DNA from: DATFFO01 sp035250025
GTDB taxonomy: Bacteria > Actinomycetota > Acidimicrobiia > Spongiisociales > ZC4RG35
Assembly (NCBI GenBank): GCA_035250025.1
Contig: DATFFO010000028.1
Span: 1-11,005, forward strand
Direction of reading: 5' to 3'
Length of the DNA: 11,005 nucleotides
Under the pieces are notes generated by a model, which ran no database searches, had not been told where the DNA came from, and was given only the letters and a program-made list of their open reading frames with translations. Positions within the stretch are counted from its first letter, which is position 1, and every line of letters begins with the position of its first letter. The position numbers and the translations under genes were made by a program. Shown one piece after another: positions 1 through 5,751 of this stretch.

Positions 1-819
1 GTAGTCCACGGCGCGGGCGGCGGCGATTGCCGCCTCACCCATCTTCTGTCGGGTGGCCTCGTCGAGAGCCATCGACGGCGACTCTTCGACGATCTTCTGG
101 TGGCGGCGTTGGATCGAGCACTCGCGTTCGAACAGAGACACGATGTTTCCGGCTGCATCGCCGAAGACCTGGATCTCGATGTGCCTGGGGCCGTCCAGGT
201 ACCGCTCGAGGAAGACGGTGTCGTCGCCGAAGGCGGAACCGGCCTGGCGACGCCCGGCGGCAACGGCTTCGAGCAGGCCGTTCGGGTCGGCGACGATTTG
301 CATGCCTTTGCCCCCACCCCCTGCTGAAGCCTTGACGAGCACGGGATAGCCGAGTTCCTCGGCGGCAGCCGAGATGGCATCGTCGGTGACCCCGCTGAGG
401 TCGATCGACTCCAGGGTTGGCACTCCAACTTCGTTCATCAGTCGCTTGGAAGCGAGCTTGGAGCCCATTGTCCTCATCGCCTCCGGTGAGGGACCTACCC
501 AGACGAGGCCGGCGTCGACGACGGCCTGGGCGAAGCCGGGGTTCTCCGCCAGGAATCCGTAGCCGGGGTGGATGGCGTCGGCCCCGACCCGGACGGCGGC
601 GGCGATGACGGCGTCGCCCCGTAGGTACGACTCGGCGGGTGCGGCACCTCCGAGGGCGACGCCCTCGTCAGCCTCGACGACGAAGGGTGCGGTGCGATCG
701 GGCTCGGAGTACACGGCCACCGTGCGGATGCCCATGTCACGGCAGGTGGCGAAGACCCGTCGCGCTATCTCGCCTCGGTTGGCGACCAGTAGCTTGGTTA
801 TTGACGACCTCGTCGACAT
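1..819 (-). CDS. Biotin carboxylase subunit of an acyl-CoA carboxylase, N-terminal part (runs off the left edge)
   Basis: The enzyme carboxylates biotin on a carrier domain using ATP and bicarbonate, supplying a carboxyltransferase subunit. The 273 visible residues carry the N-terminal biotin carboxylase domain (LVANRGEIARR at 11-21, IHPGYGFLAEN at 83-93) and the start of the ATP-grasp domain: a glycine-rich loop GGGGKGM at 167-173, RHIEIQ at 212-217, and the family hallmark ERECSIQRRHQK at 231-242. The catalytic C-terminal part and any biotinyl domain lie outside the window, so AccC, PccA and MccA types cannot be told apart. The ATG at 819 is chosen because an in-frame TGA lies two codons upstream and NRGE sits at its normal distance from the start. 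A methylcrotonyl-type carboxyltransferase lies upstream on the same strand, so an MccA role is plausible. The two are separated by an opposite-strand gene pair and probably are not one simple transcript. Confidence 0.95.
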   Translation of the reverse strand, partial: MSTRSSITKLLVANRGEIARRVFATCRDMGIRTVAVYSEPDRTAPFVVEADEGVALGGAAPAESYLRGDAVIAAAVRVGADAIHPGYGFLAENPGFAQAVVDAGLVWVGPSPEAMRTMGSKLASKRLMNEVGVPTLESIDLSGVTDDAISAAAEELGYPVLVKASAGGGGKGMQIVADPNGLLEAVAAGRRQAGSAFGDDTVFLERYLDGPRHIEIQVFGDAAGNIVSLFERECSIQRRHQKIVEESPSMALDEATRQKMGEAAIAAARAVDY

Positions 820-866
820 ACCGAATCAGGACGGTAGCGGCCGGATGCGCCGGGATAGCTCGGCCC

Positions 867-878
867 GTCCGATAGGTT
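867..878 (+). promoter_or_regulatory. Candidate -10 promoter element for the HTH/DUF4230 pair
   Basis: GTCCGATAGGTT contains a TANNNT-type -10 (TAGGTT, 873-878) and lies 25 bases before the GTG start, which would leave a leader of about 19 bases carrying the ribosome binding site. Nearly the same 12 bases (11 of 12) recur at 9975-9986 upstream of the DUF4388 gene. I see no convincing -35. The role is inferred. Confidence 0.35.
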
Positions 879-888
879 GGGTGCCAAC
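876..888 (+). promoter_or_regulatory. Perfect 5-base inverted repeat overlapping the predicted transcription start, possible operator
   Basis: GTTGG-GTG-CCAAC is a perfect inverted repeat between the candidate -10 and the ribosome binding site of the HTH gene, inside the divergent region shared with the biotin carboxylase gene. Its position suits autoregulation by the adjacent small HTH protein. Five-base arms are short enough to occur by chance. Confidence 0.3.
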
Positions 889-890
889 GA

Positions 891-896
891 GAGGAG
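891..896 (+). promoter_or_regulatory. Ribosome binding site GAGGAG for the HTH gene
   Basis: GAGGAG lies 7 bases before the GTG at 904. It supports this GTG as the start. Confidence 0.75.
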
Positions 897-903
897 CTAG
901 ATC

Positions 904-1224
904 GTGTCCACCCACCTTCGACCAATCGAAAAGCGCATCCTGGCCATGCGCGAGGCGGGGATGGACGATGCCGAGATCGGGCGCCGACTGCGCAAGAGCC
1001 CAGAGCGGATTTCGGCCATCGCCGAGTGGACTGCGATCCCCGGGAGGGTCAGTGGCCGTCGGCACGACGGCGTCCTCAGCCCCCTCCAGACGCGGGTGGT
1101 TGCCATGCGGGACGAGGGCCAGAGCCATGCCGAGATCGGGCAGCGGCTACGGCGCGGCGAACACTACGTGCGTCAGGTCGAGGGACTCGCCCGGTTCCGC
1201 CAGTACCTGGATCTCCTCGGTTGA
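904..1224 (+). CDS. Small protein of two tandem helix-turn-helix repeats
   Basis: This 106-residue protein is almost entirely two copies of one motif, residues 5-47 and 58-100, which align without gaps at an offset of 53 residues. Each copy reads L-x-P-x-x-x-R-(I/V)-(L/V)-A-M-R-(E/D)-x-G, then A-E-I-G-x-R-L-R, as in sigma region 4 or LuxR-like HTH units (AEIGRRLRKSPERI; AEIGQRLRRGEHYV). It is probably a DNA-binding regulator, the two units reading adjacent half-sites. There is no sensor domain, signal peptide or membrane segment. The GTG start is fixed by GAGGAG seven bases upstream. The stop overlaps the TTG start of the downstream DUF4230 gene (TTGA), implying translational coupling. I cannot name a specific family, and the target is unknown; the palindrome at 876-888 is one candidate. 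Confidence 0.85.
   Translation: MSTHLRPIEKRILAMREAGMDDAEIGRRLRKSPERISAIAEWTAIPGRVSGRRHDGVLSPLQTRVVAMRDEGQSHAEIGQRLRRGEHYVRQVEGLARFRQYLDLLG
916..1203 (+). repeat. Internal tandem duplication encoding the two HTH units
   Basis: Codons 5-47 (916-1044) and 58-100 (1075-1203) align in phase at an offset of 159 bases. An exact 15-base match, ATGCCGAGATCGGGC, occurs at 968-982 and 1127-1141. The 30-base spacer encodes a basic, glycine-rich linker. This supports origin by duplication within the gene. Confidence 0.7.
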
Positions 1225-1904
1225 CGGGCGACCAGGGCGCCGCCGGGCCTCCACCCCGGCGCATCGGTGTCGGCACCGCCGTCCTCATCGTGATTCTCGC
1301 CTTGGTGATCGGCCTGATCGGCATCGTGGTGTGGGGCATCAGAAGCGTGGCCGACGCCGTGCCGACACCGGGGGATCTCGCAGAAGCGCTCGAGCCCGAG
1401 CCCTTCGAAGAGATCGGGCCCACGGTGGTTCGTTCCATCCGGGATCTCGCCAATCTGACCACGGTCGAGCTGGTCGAGTACACGATCGTCGAGAAAGGCA
1501 CGGACGGGGGCTTTCTGAACTGGGCGAACGGCGACAGCCTCCAGCTGTTCGCGGTCGCCCGCATAGGAGCCGGAATCGACCTGGCCGAGGTGTCGGTGGA
1601 CTCCTTCGACCTCGGCAGCGATGGCGTCGTGGCGATGACGGTGCCCGGCGCCGAGATCCAGTACGTGGCGGTCGACAACCAGGCCACCCAGATCCTCGAT
1701 CGCGACACGGGCCTGTTCACGAGCGGGGATCCCCGGCTGGAGACTGATGCCCGTCGCCTCGCCGAGGATGTCCTCCAGCAGGCGGCCATCGATGAGGGGA
1801 TCCTCGGCATGGCCGAGGACAACGCCCGCGAGGTGATCACCAACTTTCTACTCAGCCTCGGCTACCGGGACGTCGAGATCGAGTTCGAGTCAGGTCCCGG
1901 CTGA
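1221..1904 (+). CDS. Membrane-anchored DUF4230 family protein
   Basis: This is a 227-residue protein with a short N-terminal tail, one strongly hydrophobic segment at about 17-40, and a soluble domain to the C-terminus. Topology is probably N-in, with the domain outside the membrane. The soluble part matches what I know of DUF4230: TVVRSIRDLANLTTVELVEY at 68-87, a central VARIGAGIDLAEV at 112-124, and a TVPGAEIQYVAVD strand region at 140-152. The biochemical function of the family is unknown. No ATG or GTG fits before the membrane segment. The TTG at 1221 overlaps the upstream TGA (TTGA) and keeps the whole segment, so it is preferred. Coupling to the HTH gene suggests a membrane and DNA-binding pair. 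The gene ends 38 bases from the convergent carboxyltransferase stop. Confidence 0.8.
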   Translation: MTGDQGAAGPPPRRIGVGTAVLIVILALVIGLIGIVVWGIRSVADAVPTPGDLAEALEPEPFEEIGPTVVRSIRDLANLTTVELVEYTIVEKGTDGGFLNWANGDSLQLFAVARIGAGIDLAEVSVDSFDLGSDGVVAMTVPGAEIQYVAVDNQATQILDRDTGLFTSGDPRLETDARRLAEDVLQQAAIDEGILGMAEDNAREVITNFLLSLGYRDVEIEFESGPG

Positions 1905-1921
1905 CCCGGGCGGATGTCGGG

Positions 1922-1942
1922 CCGATCACCGAGCGGTGCCGG
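1922..1942. terminator. Small hairpin between convergent genes
   Basis: CACC (1927-1930) pairs with GGTG (1935-1938) around a GAGC loop, extended by CCG/CGG across a small internal loop. It sits in the 38-base gap between the convergent DUF4230 and carboxyltransferase stops and could act for both. The stem is short and has no T-run. Confidence 0.3.
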
Positions 1943-3541
1943 TCACATCCGGAACACGCCGAACTCGGAGGTCCCCTTCACCGGGCCCGAGTGGATGGCC
2001 GAGAGGGCGATGCCGAGGACGGTGCGGGTGTCGCGGGGGTCGACGAGACCGTCGTCGCGCACCAGTGACGTGGAGAAGTACGCCTGTTCCTCATGACTTA
2101 TCTGGGCCTCGATCGAGGCGGTGCGCTGGGCATCGGCCTCTTCGTCGAAGTCTGTCCCCCGCGACTCGGCAGCAGTGCGGGAGATGATCGACATCACCCC
2201 GGCGAGCTGCTTCGGCCCCATCACCGCCACCTTGTGCGTCGGGTAGCCGAACACGAAGCGGGGGTCGAACGAGCGCCCCGACATTCCATAGTTGCCCGCG
2301 CCGTAAGACACCCCGCTCATCAGCGAAATGTGCGGCACTGTCGAGTTGGAGACGGCGTTCACCATCTTGGCGCCGTCCTTGATGATGCCCCGCTGCTCGT
2401 ACTCGCGACCCACCATGTAGCCGGTGGTGTTGTGGCTGAAGACGATCGGGACGTCGTAGCGGTTGCACAGCTGGATGAATTCGGTGGTCTTCTGGGCCTC
2501 CTCGGAGAAGATCACGCCTTGCTGGTTGGCCACCACGCCCACCGGGAAGCCGTGGACCGATCCCCAGCCGGTGAGGATCGACGTGCCGTAGACGGCCTTG
2601 TACTCCTCGAAGCGGGACCCGTCGAGGACCCGGGCCAGGATCTCACGCTGGTCGAAGGGGACGCGGAGGTCCTCGGGGATGACGCCCAGGAGCTCCTCGG
2701 GCTCGTAGACGGGGGGGTCGGCCGGCATGGTTGGGCCGTAACCCTGTTTGCGCCAGTTGAGGTGGGCGACGATGTCGCGGCCCATGCGGATGGCTTCGTG
2801 CTCGTCACGGGCGAAGTAGTCGGAGAGCCCGGAGACCCGGGAGTGCATCTCGGCGCCCCCCAGCTCCTCGTCGGTGGAGTCCTCCCCCGTCGCCATCTTT
2901 ACGAGGGGCGGACCTCCCAGGAACACCTTGGCGCGCTGGTCGACCATCACCGCGTAGTCGCACATGCCGGGAACGTAGGCACCGCCTGCGGTGGAGCTCC
3001 CGAAGACCAGGGCGATGGTGGGGATCCCGGCTGCAGACATCTGGGTGAGGTTGCGAAACCACTTGCCGCCGGTGAGGAAGACCTCGCCCTGGTCTGGAAG
3101 GTCGGCGCCGCCCGACTCGACCAGGTTGACCAGGGGGAGGCGGTTCTGACGGGCTATGTCCTGGGCTCGGAGGCTCTTGCGCAGGGAGTAGCGGTTCGAC
3201 GAACCGGCCTGGGAGGTGGGGTCGTGGGCCGAGATGACGCACTCGACCCCGCTGACCACGCCGATTCCCGTGACGCCGTTGGCCCCCAGCGGCTTGTCCG
3301 TGCCCCACGCCGCCAACGTCGACAACTCGAGGAAGGGGGAATCGCGGTCGACGAGCAGCTCGATCCTCTCGCGTGCCAAAAGCTTGCCCCTCTGGCGGTG
3401 GCGATCGATGTAGGTCTGGCCCCCTCCTTGCCGCGCCTCCTCGAGCAGCTTCTCGAACTCCTCCAGCTTGGCGAGCATGGCGGTGCGATTGGTGGCGAAC
3501 TCCGACGAGCGAGTGTCCACCCGGCTGGCAATGACCTGCAT
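1943..3541 (-). CDS. Acyl-CoA carboxylase carboxyltransferase (beta) subunit, methylcrotonyl-CoA carboxylase type
   Basis: It transfers CO2 from carboxybiotin to an acyl-CoA; in the MccB subfamily the substrate is 3-methylcrotonyl-CoA of leucine breakdown. The 532-residue length is normal for the family. The N-terminal half carries the CoA-side oxyanion loop GSSTAGGAYVPGMCD (181-195). The C-terminal half carries NTTGYMVGREYEQRG (371-385) and the second oxyanion loop GVSYGAGNYGMSGR (410-423). The C-terminus FGVFRM is as in MccB and geranyl-CoA carboxylase beta subunits. MccB proteins usually have an N-I-T-G-F motif where this one has N-T-T-G-Y, so a related branched substrate is possible. The ATG at 3541 is preferred; a GTG seven codons upstream (3562) also fits. 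Extending to 3793 would add 84 unrelated residues over the MaoC gene. The probable partner is the biotin carboxylase at 1-819. Confidence 0.95.
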   Translation of the reverse strand: MQVIASRVDTRSSEFATNRTAMLAKLEEFEKLLEEARQGGGQTYIDRHRQRGKLLARERIELLVDRDSPFLELSTLAAWGTDKPLGANGVTGIGVVSGVECVISAHDPTSQAGSSNRYSLRKSLRAQDIARQNRLPLVNLVESGGADLPDQGEVFLTGGKWFRNLTQMSAAGIPTIALVFGSSTAGGAYVPGMCDYAVMVDQRAKVFLGGPPLVKMATGEDSTDEELGGAEMHSRVSGLSDYFARDEHEAIRMGRDIVAHLNWRKQGYGPTMPADPPVYEPEELLGVIPEDLRVPFDQREILARVLDGSRFEEYKAVYGTSILTGWGSVHGFPVGVVANQQGVIFSEEAQKTTEFIQLCNRYDVPIVFSHNTTGYMVGREYEQRGIIKDGAKMVNAVSNSTVPHISLMSGVSYGAGNYGMSGRSFDPRFVFGYPTHKVAVMGPKQLAGVMSIISRTAAESRGTDFDEEADAQRTASIEAQISHEEQAYFSTSLVRDDGLVDPRDTRTVLGIALSAIHSGPVKGTSEFGVFRM

Positions 3542-3572
3542 GACCCACCGGAGGCTACCCACGGTTAGCTTG

Positions 3573-4028
3573 ATGCCGATGCAGGACATCCTTGACCGCC
3601 TTAGCCCTCTCGTGGGCACCGAGGTCGGCGTCAGCGATTGGTTCACTGTCGGCCAGGACCGGATCGACACCTTCGCCGACGCCACCGAGGACCACCAATG
3701 GATCCATGTGGACGCCGAACGGGCGGCGCAGGGACCGTTCGGCAACACGATCGCCCACGGATTCCTGACCCTTTCCCTGCTGGTGACGCTCACACGTGAT
3801 GTCGAGATCGACGTGGGTCAGCCGAAGGCTGCCCTCAACTATGGCCTGGATCGCGTCCGCTTCACGGCGCCGGTGCCATCGGGAAGCCGCATCCGGGCGC
3901 GGGTGGAACTCACCAGCGTCGACGAGGTCAAGGGAGGGCTCCAGGTCAAGCGCACGATCACTGTCGAGCGCGAGGGAGAAGAGCGCCCGGCGATGATCGC
4001 CGAGACCCTGTCTCGATACCTGTACTGA
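3573..4028 (+). CDS. MaoC-family (R)-specific enoyl-CoA hydratase / 3-hydroxyacyl-thioester dehydratase, HtdZ-like
   Basis: It catalyses reversible hydration of trans-2-enoyl thioesters to (R)-3-hydroxyacyl thioesters. It is a single-hotdog enzyme of 151 residues, the length I recall for M. tuberculosis HtdZ (Rv0130). The signature FADATEDHQWIHVDAERA starts at residue 34 and places the catalytic Asp at 40 and His at 45, as in Rv0130. GPFGNTIAHGFLTLSL and ALNYGLDRVRFTAPVPSGSR follow in the usual order. The start is the ATG at 3573 or the one at 3579. No ribosome binding site is well spaced, and TAGCTT at 3566-3571 could be a -10 giving a leaderless message from 3579. It diverges from the carboxyltransferase with only 31 bases between starts. 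The product could serve the acyl-CoA operon at 4679-8152. Confidence 0.93.
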   Translation: MPMQDILDRLSPLVGTEVGVSDWFTVGQDRIDTFADATEDHQWIHVDAERAAQGPFGNTIAHGFLTLSLLVTLTRDVEIDVGQPKAALNYGLDRVRFTAPVPSGSRIRARVELTSVDEVKGGLQVKRTITVEREGEERPAMIAETLSRYLY

Positions 4029-4033
4029 CGCGC

Positions 4034-4063
4034 TGAGTCCCCGACCCGAGGGCCGGGGACTCA
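4034..4063. terminator. 10-bp hairpin between convergent genes
   Basis: TGAGTCCCCG (4034-4043) pairs perfectly with CGGGGACTCA (4054-4063), with a further CC/GG pairing inside the loop. It lies between the convergent MaoC and PA2169-type genes, starting five bases after the MaoC stop. There is no T-run, but its symmetry and position suit a bidirectional terminator. Confidence 0.7.
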
Positions 4064-4083
4064 ACATCAGGGAGCGGGTTGGC

Positions 4084-4533
4084 TCACAGGGTGTCGCGCA
4101 GGTTGCGTACCTCGTCATGGGCCTGCTTGACCCCGGCGGCCTGGCGCTGGATCACCGTCCGCACCTCGGCGGGCAGATCCATCTCGAGGGCTTCCTCGTA
4201 CTCGGAGACGGCATGATCCTCTCCGGTTTCGGCAGCCCCGAGCACGGCGCTGGCGTCGTCACCTGTGACGGCGTCCTTGAGGCCGATCCATCCCCTGTGG
4301 ACGGCGCCGGCGATCGTGCCCCTGTCGTTGAGCTTGATGCCGTGCATCGCCGCCAACGAGCGGAGCTCGTCGGCGAAATCGGCCCGTTGCTCGGCGAACG
4401 AACGCATACGCTCGGCAACAGAGCCGTTGGCCTGGCCCTCCAGGTGCTCGGCGACCTTGTCAAAACCCTGATGTCCGTCCTCCAGGGTCTGGATCAGATC
4501 CTCGAGAACGGTGCCGACTGTGTCGGTCTGCAT
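4084..4533 (-). CDS. PA2169-type (DUF2383) ferritin-like four-helix-bundle protein
   Basis: This is a 149-residue, acidic, all-helical protein. The pattern LEDLIQTLEDGHQGF (10-24), RSFAEQRADFADELRSL (44-60), AETGEDHAVSEYEEALEM (101-118) and AEVRTVIQRQAAGVKQAHDEV (122-142) follows the PA2169 family, which adopts a ferritin-like fold. Glu and His residues are spaced along the helices. Metal binding or a stress role is inferred from the fold; the family function is not established. The start is very well supported by AAAGGAGGAAA just upstream. A SigB/SigF-like promoter lies 35 bases before the start. Given the SigB/SigF-class factor at 8448-9548, stress regulation is a reasonable inference. The gene is monocistronic, flanked by hairpins. 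Confidence 0.88.
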   Translation of the reverse strand: MQTDTVGTVLEDLIQTLEDGHQGFDKVAEHLEGQANGSVAERMRSFAEQRADFADELRSLAAMHGIKLNDRGTIAGAVHRGWIGLKDAVTGDDASAVLGAAETGEDHAVSEYEEALEMDLPAEVRTVIQRQAAGVKQAHDEVRNLRDTL

Positions 4534-4537
4534 GGTC

Positions 4538-4548
4538 TTTCCTCCTTT
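4538..4548 (-). promoter_or_regulatory. Near-perfect ribosome binding site for the PA2169-type gene
   Basis: On the minus strand AAAGGAGGAAA lies immediately before GACC-ATG. It is the strongest Shine-Dalgarno sequence in the window and suggests a highly translated product. Confidence 0.9.
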
Positions 4549-4568
4549 GAAACTGTGGACCCAAAGTC

Positions 4569-4595
4569 ATGCCCGCGGGTGATAAACCCCAAACC
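4569..4595 (-). promoter_or_regulatory. Candidate SigB/SigF-type promoter for the PA2169-type gene
   Basis: On the minus strand GGTTT (4595-4591) is followed by 16 bases and then GGGCAT (4574-4569). The known SigB/SigF consensus is GTTT, about 14-17 bases, then GGGTAT, so this site matches in spacing and in five of six -10 bases. The predicted leader is about 29 bases and contains the ribosome binding site. Confidence 0.5.
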
Positions 4596-4598
4596 TGG

Positions 4599-4634
4599 AA
4601 AAGTCCGTCCCCCTGGAGCGGAGCAACAGGGGGA
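4599..4634 (-). terminator. Intrinsic-type terminator of the thiolase-FabG operon
   Basis: TCCCCCTG and CAGGGGGA form a perfect 8-bp stem (4608-4615 with 4627-4634) around an 11-base loop. Read on the minus strand it is followed by CGGAC and TTTT (4602-4599). It lies downstream of the FabG gene and just before the candidate PA2169 promoter. Confidence 0.65.
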
Positions 4635-4636
4635 AG

Positions 4637-4673
4637 GGGCCCCCGGCCGGCGGAGCCGGTGGGGTAGGGGCCC
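4637..4673 (-). terminator. First of two tandem hairpins after the FabG gene
   Basis: GGGCCCC (4637-4643) pairs with GGGGCCC (4667-4673), enclosing a second stem CCGGC/GCCGG (4647-4651 with 4655-4659) around GGA. It begins five bases past the FabG stop. It has no T-run of its own and may act together with the hairpin at 4608-4634. Confidence 0.55.
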
Positions 4674-4678
4674 AACGA

Positions 4679-5368
4679 TCAGCGGGTCAGGCTGCGGCCG
4701 CCGCCTATTACGACCACATGGCCCGTGATGTACCCCGGGTCGAGGAGGTAGGAGACCAGGGCTGCGACCTCGGCCGGTTCTCCCATCCGCCCGAGTGGGA
4801 TGTTGTCGACCATCTTCTGGCGGATGTCTTCGGGAATCGCCATCGACATCTCGGTGGCGATGAGACCGGGGGCAATGGCGTTGACGCGGATATCCGGGGC
4901 GAGTTCCAGGGCCATGGCGCGGGTGAGGCCGACGACCCCACCCTTCGACATCGAGTAGTTGTACTGGCCGAAGTTGCCCAGGTAGGCCCGGGAGGCGAGG
5001 TTGACGATGCCTCCACCCGGTCTCATCTCCGGCGCCAAAGTGGCGCTGAGGCGGTAGGTGGCGCCGAGGTTCACGTCCAGCACTTTCGAGACGTCGTCTT
5101 CGGAGAGATTGACGAGACGGGCGTCACGGGTGATACCGGCGTTGTTGACCAGTGCCATCAGGTCGCCCTCCATGCGGTGCACCATGCCGAGGACCTCGGC
5201 GATGCCGTCCGGGTCGGCCAGGTCCACCTGGACGGGCTCGAACGAGGACTCGGCCAGCCCTTCGTCGATGTCGACTCCCACGACGGTGAATCCGACCTCC
5301 TGCAACCGCTCGCCCACGGCGCGTCCGATTCCACGGGCCGCCCCAGTGACGACCGCGATACGGCTCAC
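4679..5368 (-). CDS. FabG-type 3-oxoacyl thioester reductase (short-chain dehydrogenase/reductase)
   Basis: It is an NAD(P)H-dependent reductase, expected to interconvert 3-oxoacyl and 3-hydroxyacyl thioesters. It has 229 residues, slightly short for FabG (about 245). The cofactor motif TGAARGIG is at 8-15 and NNAG at 75-78. The catalytic residues are Asn100, Ser126, Tyr138 and Lys142 (YSMSK), and IRVNAIAPGLIATEM follows at 160-174. Asp33 after the second beta strand (GVDID) may favour NAD(H), which is an inference. The start is GTG at 5368, overlapping the upstream TGA (GTGA), so translation is probably coupled. It is the last gene of the four-gene operon. Together with the upstream 128-residue protein it resembles the C-terminal domain of FabG4 (Rv0242c). 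It is probably cytosolic. Confidence 0.93.
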   Translation of the reverse strand: MSRIAVVTGAARGIGRAVGERLQEVGFTVVGVDIDEGLAESSFEPVQVDLADPDGIAEVLGMVHRMEGDLMALVNNAGITRDARLVNLSEDDVSKVLDVNLGATYRLSATLAPEMRPGGGIVNLASRAYLGNFGQYNYSMSKGGVVGLTRAMALELAPDIRVNAIAPGLIATEMSMAIPEDIRQKMVDNIPLGRMGEPAEVAALVSYLLDPGYITGHVVVIGGGRSLTR

Positions 5369-5751
5369 GGCAAAGCCTTCCCGAGATGGCCGGCGTCGAG
5401 GCGCACCAGCTCTCCGGTGGGCCCGTCCCTCTCCGCCAGAATCCGCGTCCAGCGCTCGATGGTTGCGGCCGCGGTGTCGTCGCCGACGGCAACTACGTTG
5501 ACCGGCGTTCCCGCCCTGGCCAGCTCGATGGCGGCGGTGCGGGCCGCCGAGAGCAGGCCCGTAGCCACCATCGCCGATGGCGCTCCCCGCCGCCCGAGAA
5601 GGTCGTCGCCGTGGACGACGTAGACGATCGGGAGATCATTCCGAGCGGCCTTCTGGCTGGCAGCAAACGCCGCCATCAGGGCGGACCTGGCGCCGTCCCA
5701 GTCGTCGACCGGCTGGGAGGCGTCGTAGACCACGGGCTCCATCGGAGTCAC
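5365..5751 (-). CDS. Degenerate SDR-like (half-Rossmann) protein, possible detached N-terminal domain of a FabG4-type reductase
   Basis: This is a 128-residue protein without a glycine-rich TGxxxGIG motif and without the YxxxK catalytic pair. Its middle, SAMVATGLLSAARTAAIELA (59-78), and the following TPVNVVAVGD resemble the helix and strand after the SDR active site. The C-terminal TGELVRLDAGHLGKALP resembles the closing strand of SDRs. I recall that FabG4 (Rv0242c) has an N-terminal degenerate Rossmann or flavodoxin-like domain with the same order: an FDA strand, then a VVVVGG strand, an ALEGFTRSLGKEL helix and a DGQVFSVGA strand, directly before the reductase domain. This protein may be that domain as a separate, shorter subunit. 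It has a GTG start in a GTGA overlap with the CoA-transferase stop and a GTGA overlap into FabG. Being open and coupled on both sides argues against a pseudogene. ATG 5742 is an alternative start. Confidence 0.75.
   Translation of the reverse strand: MTPMEPVVYDASQPVDDWDGARSALMAAFAASQKAARNDLPIVYVVHGDDLLGRRGAPSAMVATGLLSAARTAAIELARAGTPVNVVAVGDDTAAATIERWTRILAERDGPTGELVRLDAGHLGKALP

Noticed and set aside
572..1747. 391-codon plus-strand open frame across the biotin carboxylase, HTH and DUF4230 genes
   Set aside because: Its translation is Arg/Pro/Ser-rich with no family resemblance, and it overlaps three recognisable genes in other frames; it is a high-GC shadow.
2093..3568. 491-codon plus-strand open frame antisense to the carboxyltransferase
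   Set aside because: It is low-complexity Gly/Asp/Val/His-rich sequence mirroring the real gene's codon pattern, while the opposite strand encodes a full-length carboxyltransferase with both oxyanion loops.
3542..3793. N-terminal extension of the carboxyltransferase to 616 residues
   Set aside because: The extra residues do not match the family and would overlap the MaoC gene, whose Asp40/His45 spacing confirms its reading frame.
5365..5751. The 128-residue SDR-like gene as a decayed pseudogene of FabG
   Set aside because: It has an intact frame, with GTGA overlaps to both neighbours and coherent strand and helix patterns; these suggest a retained coding gene, although homologue comparison would settle it.
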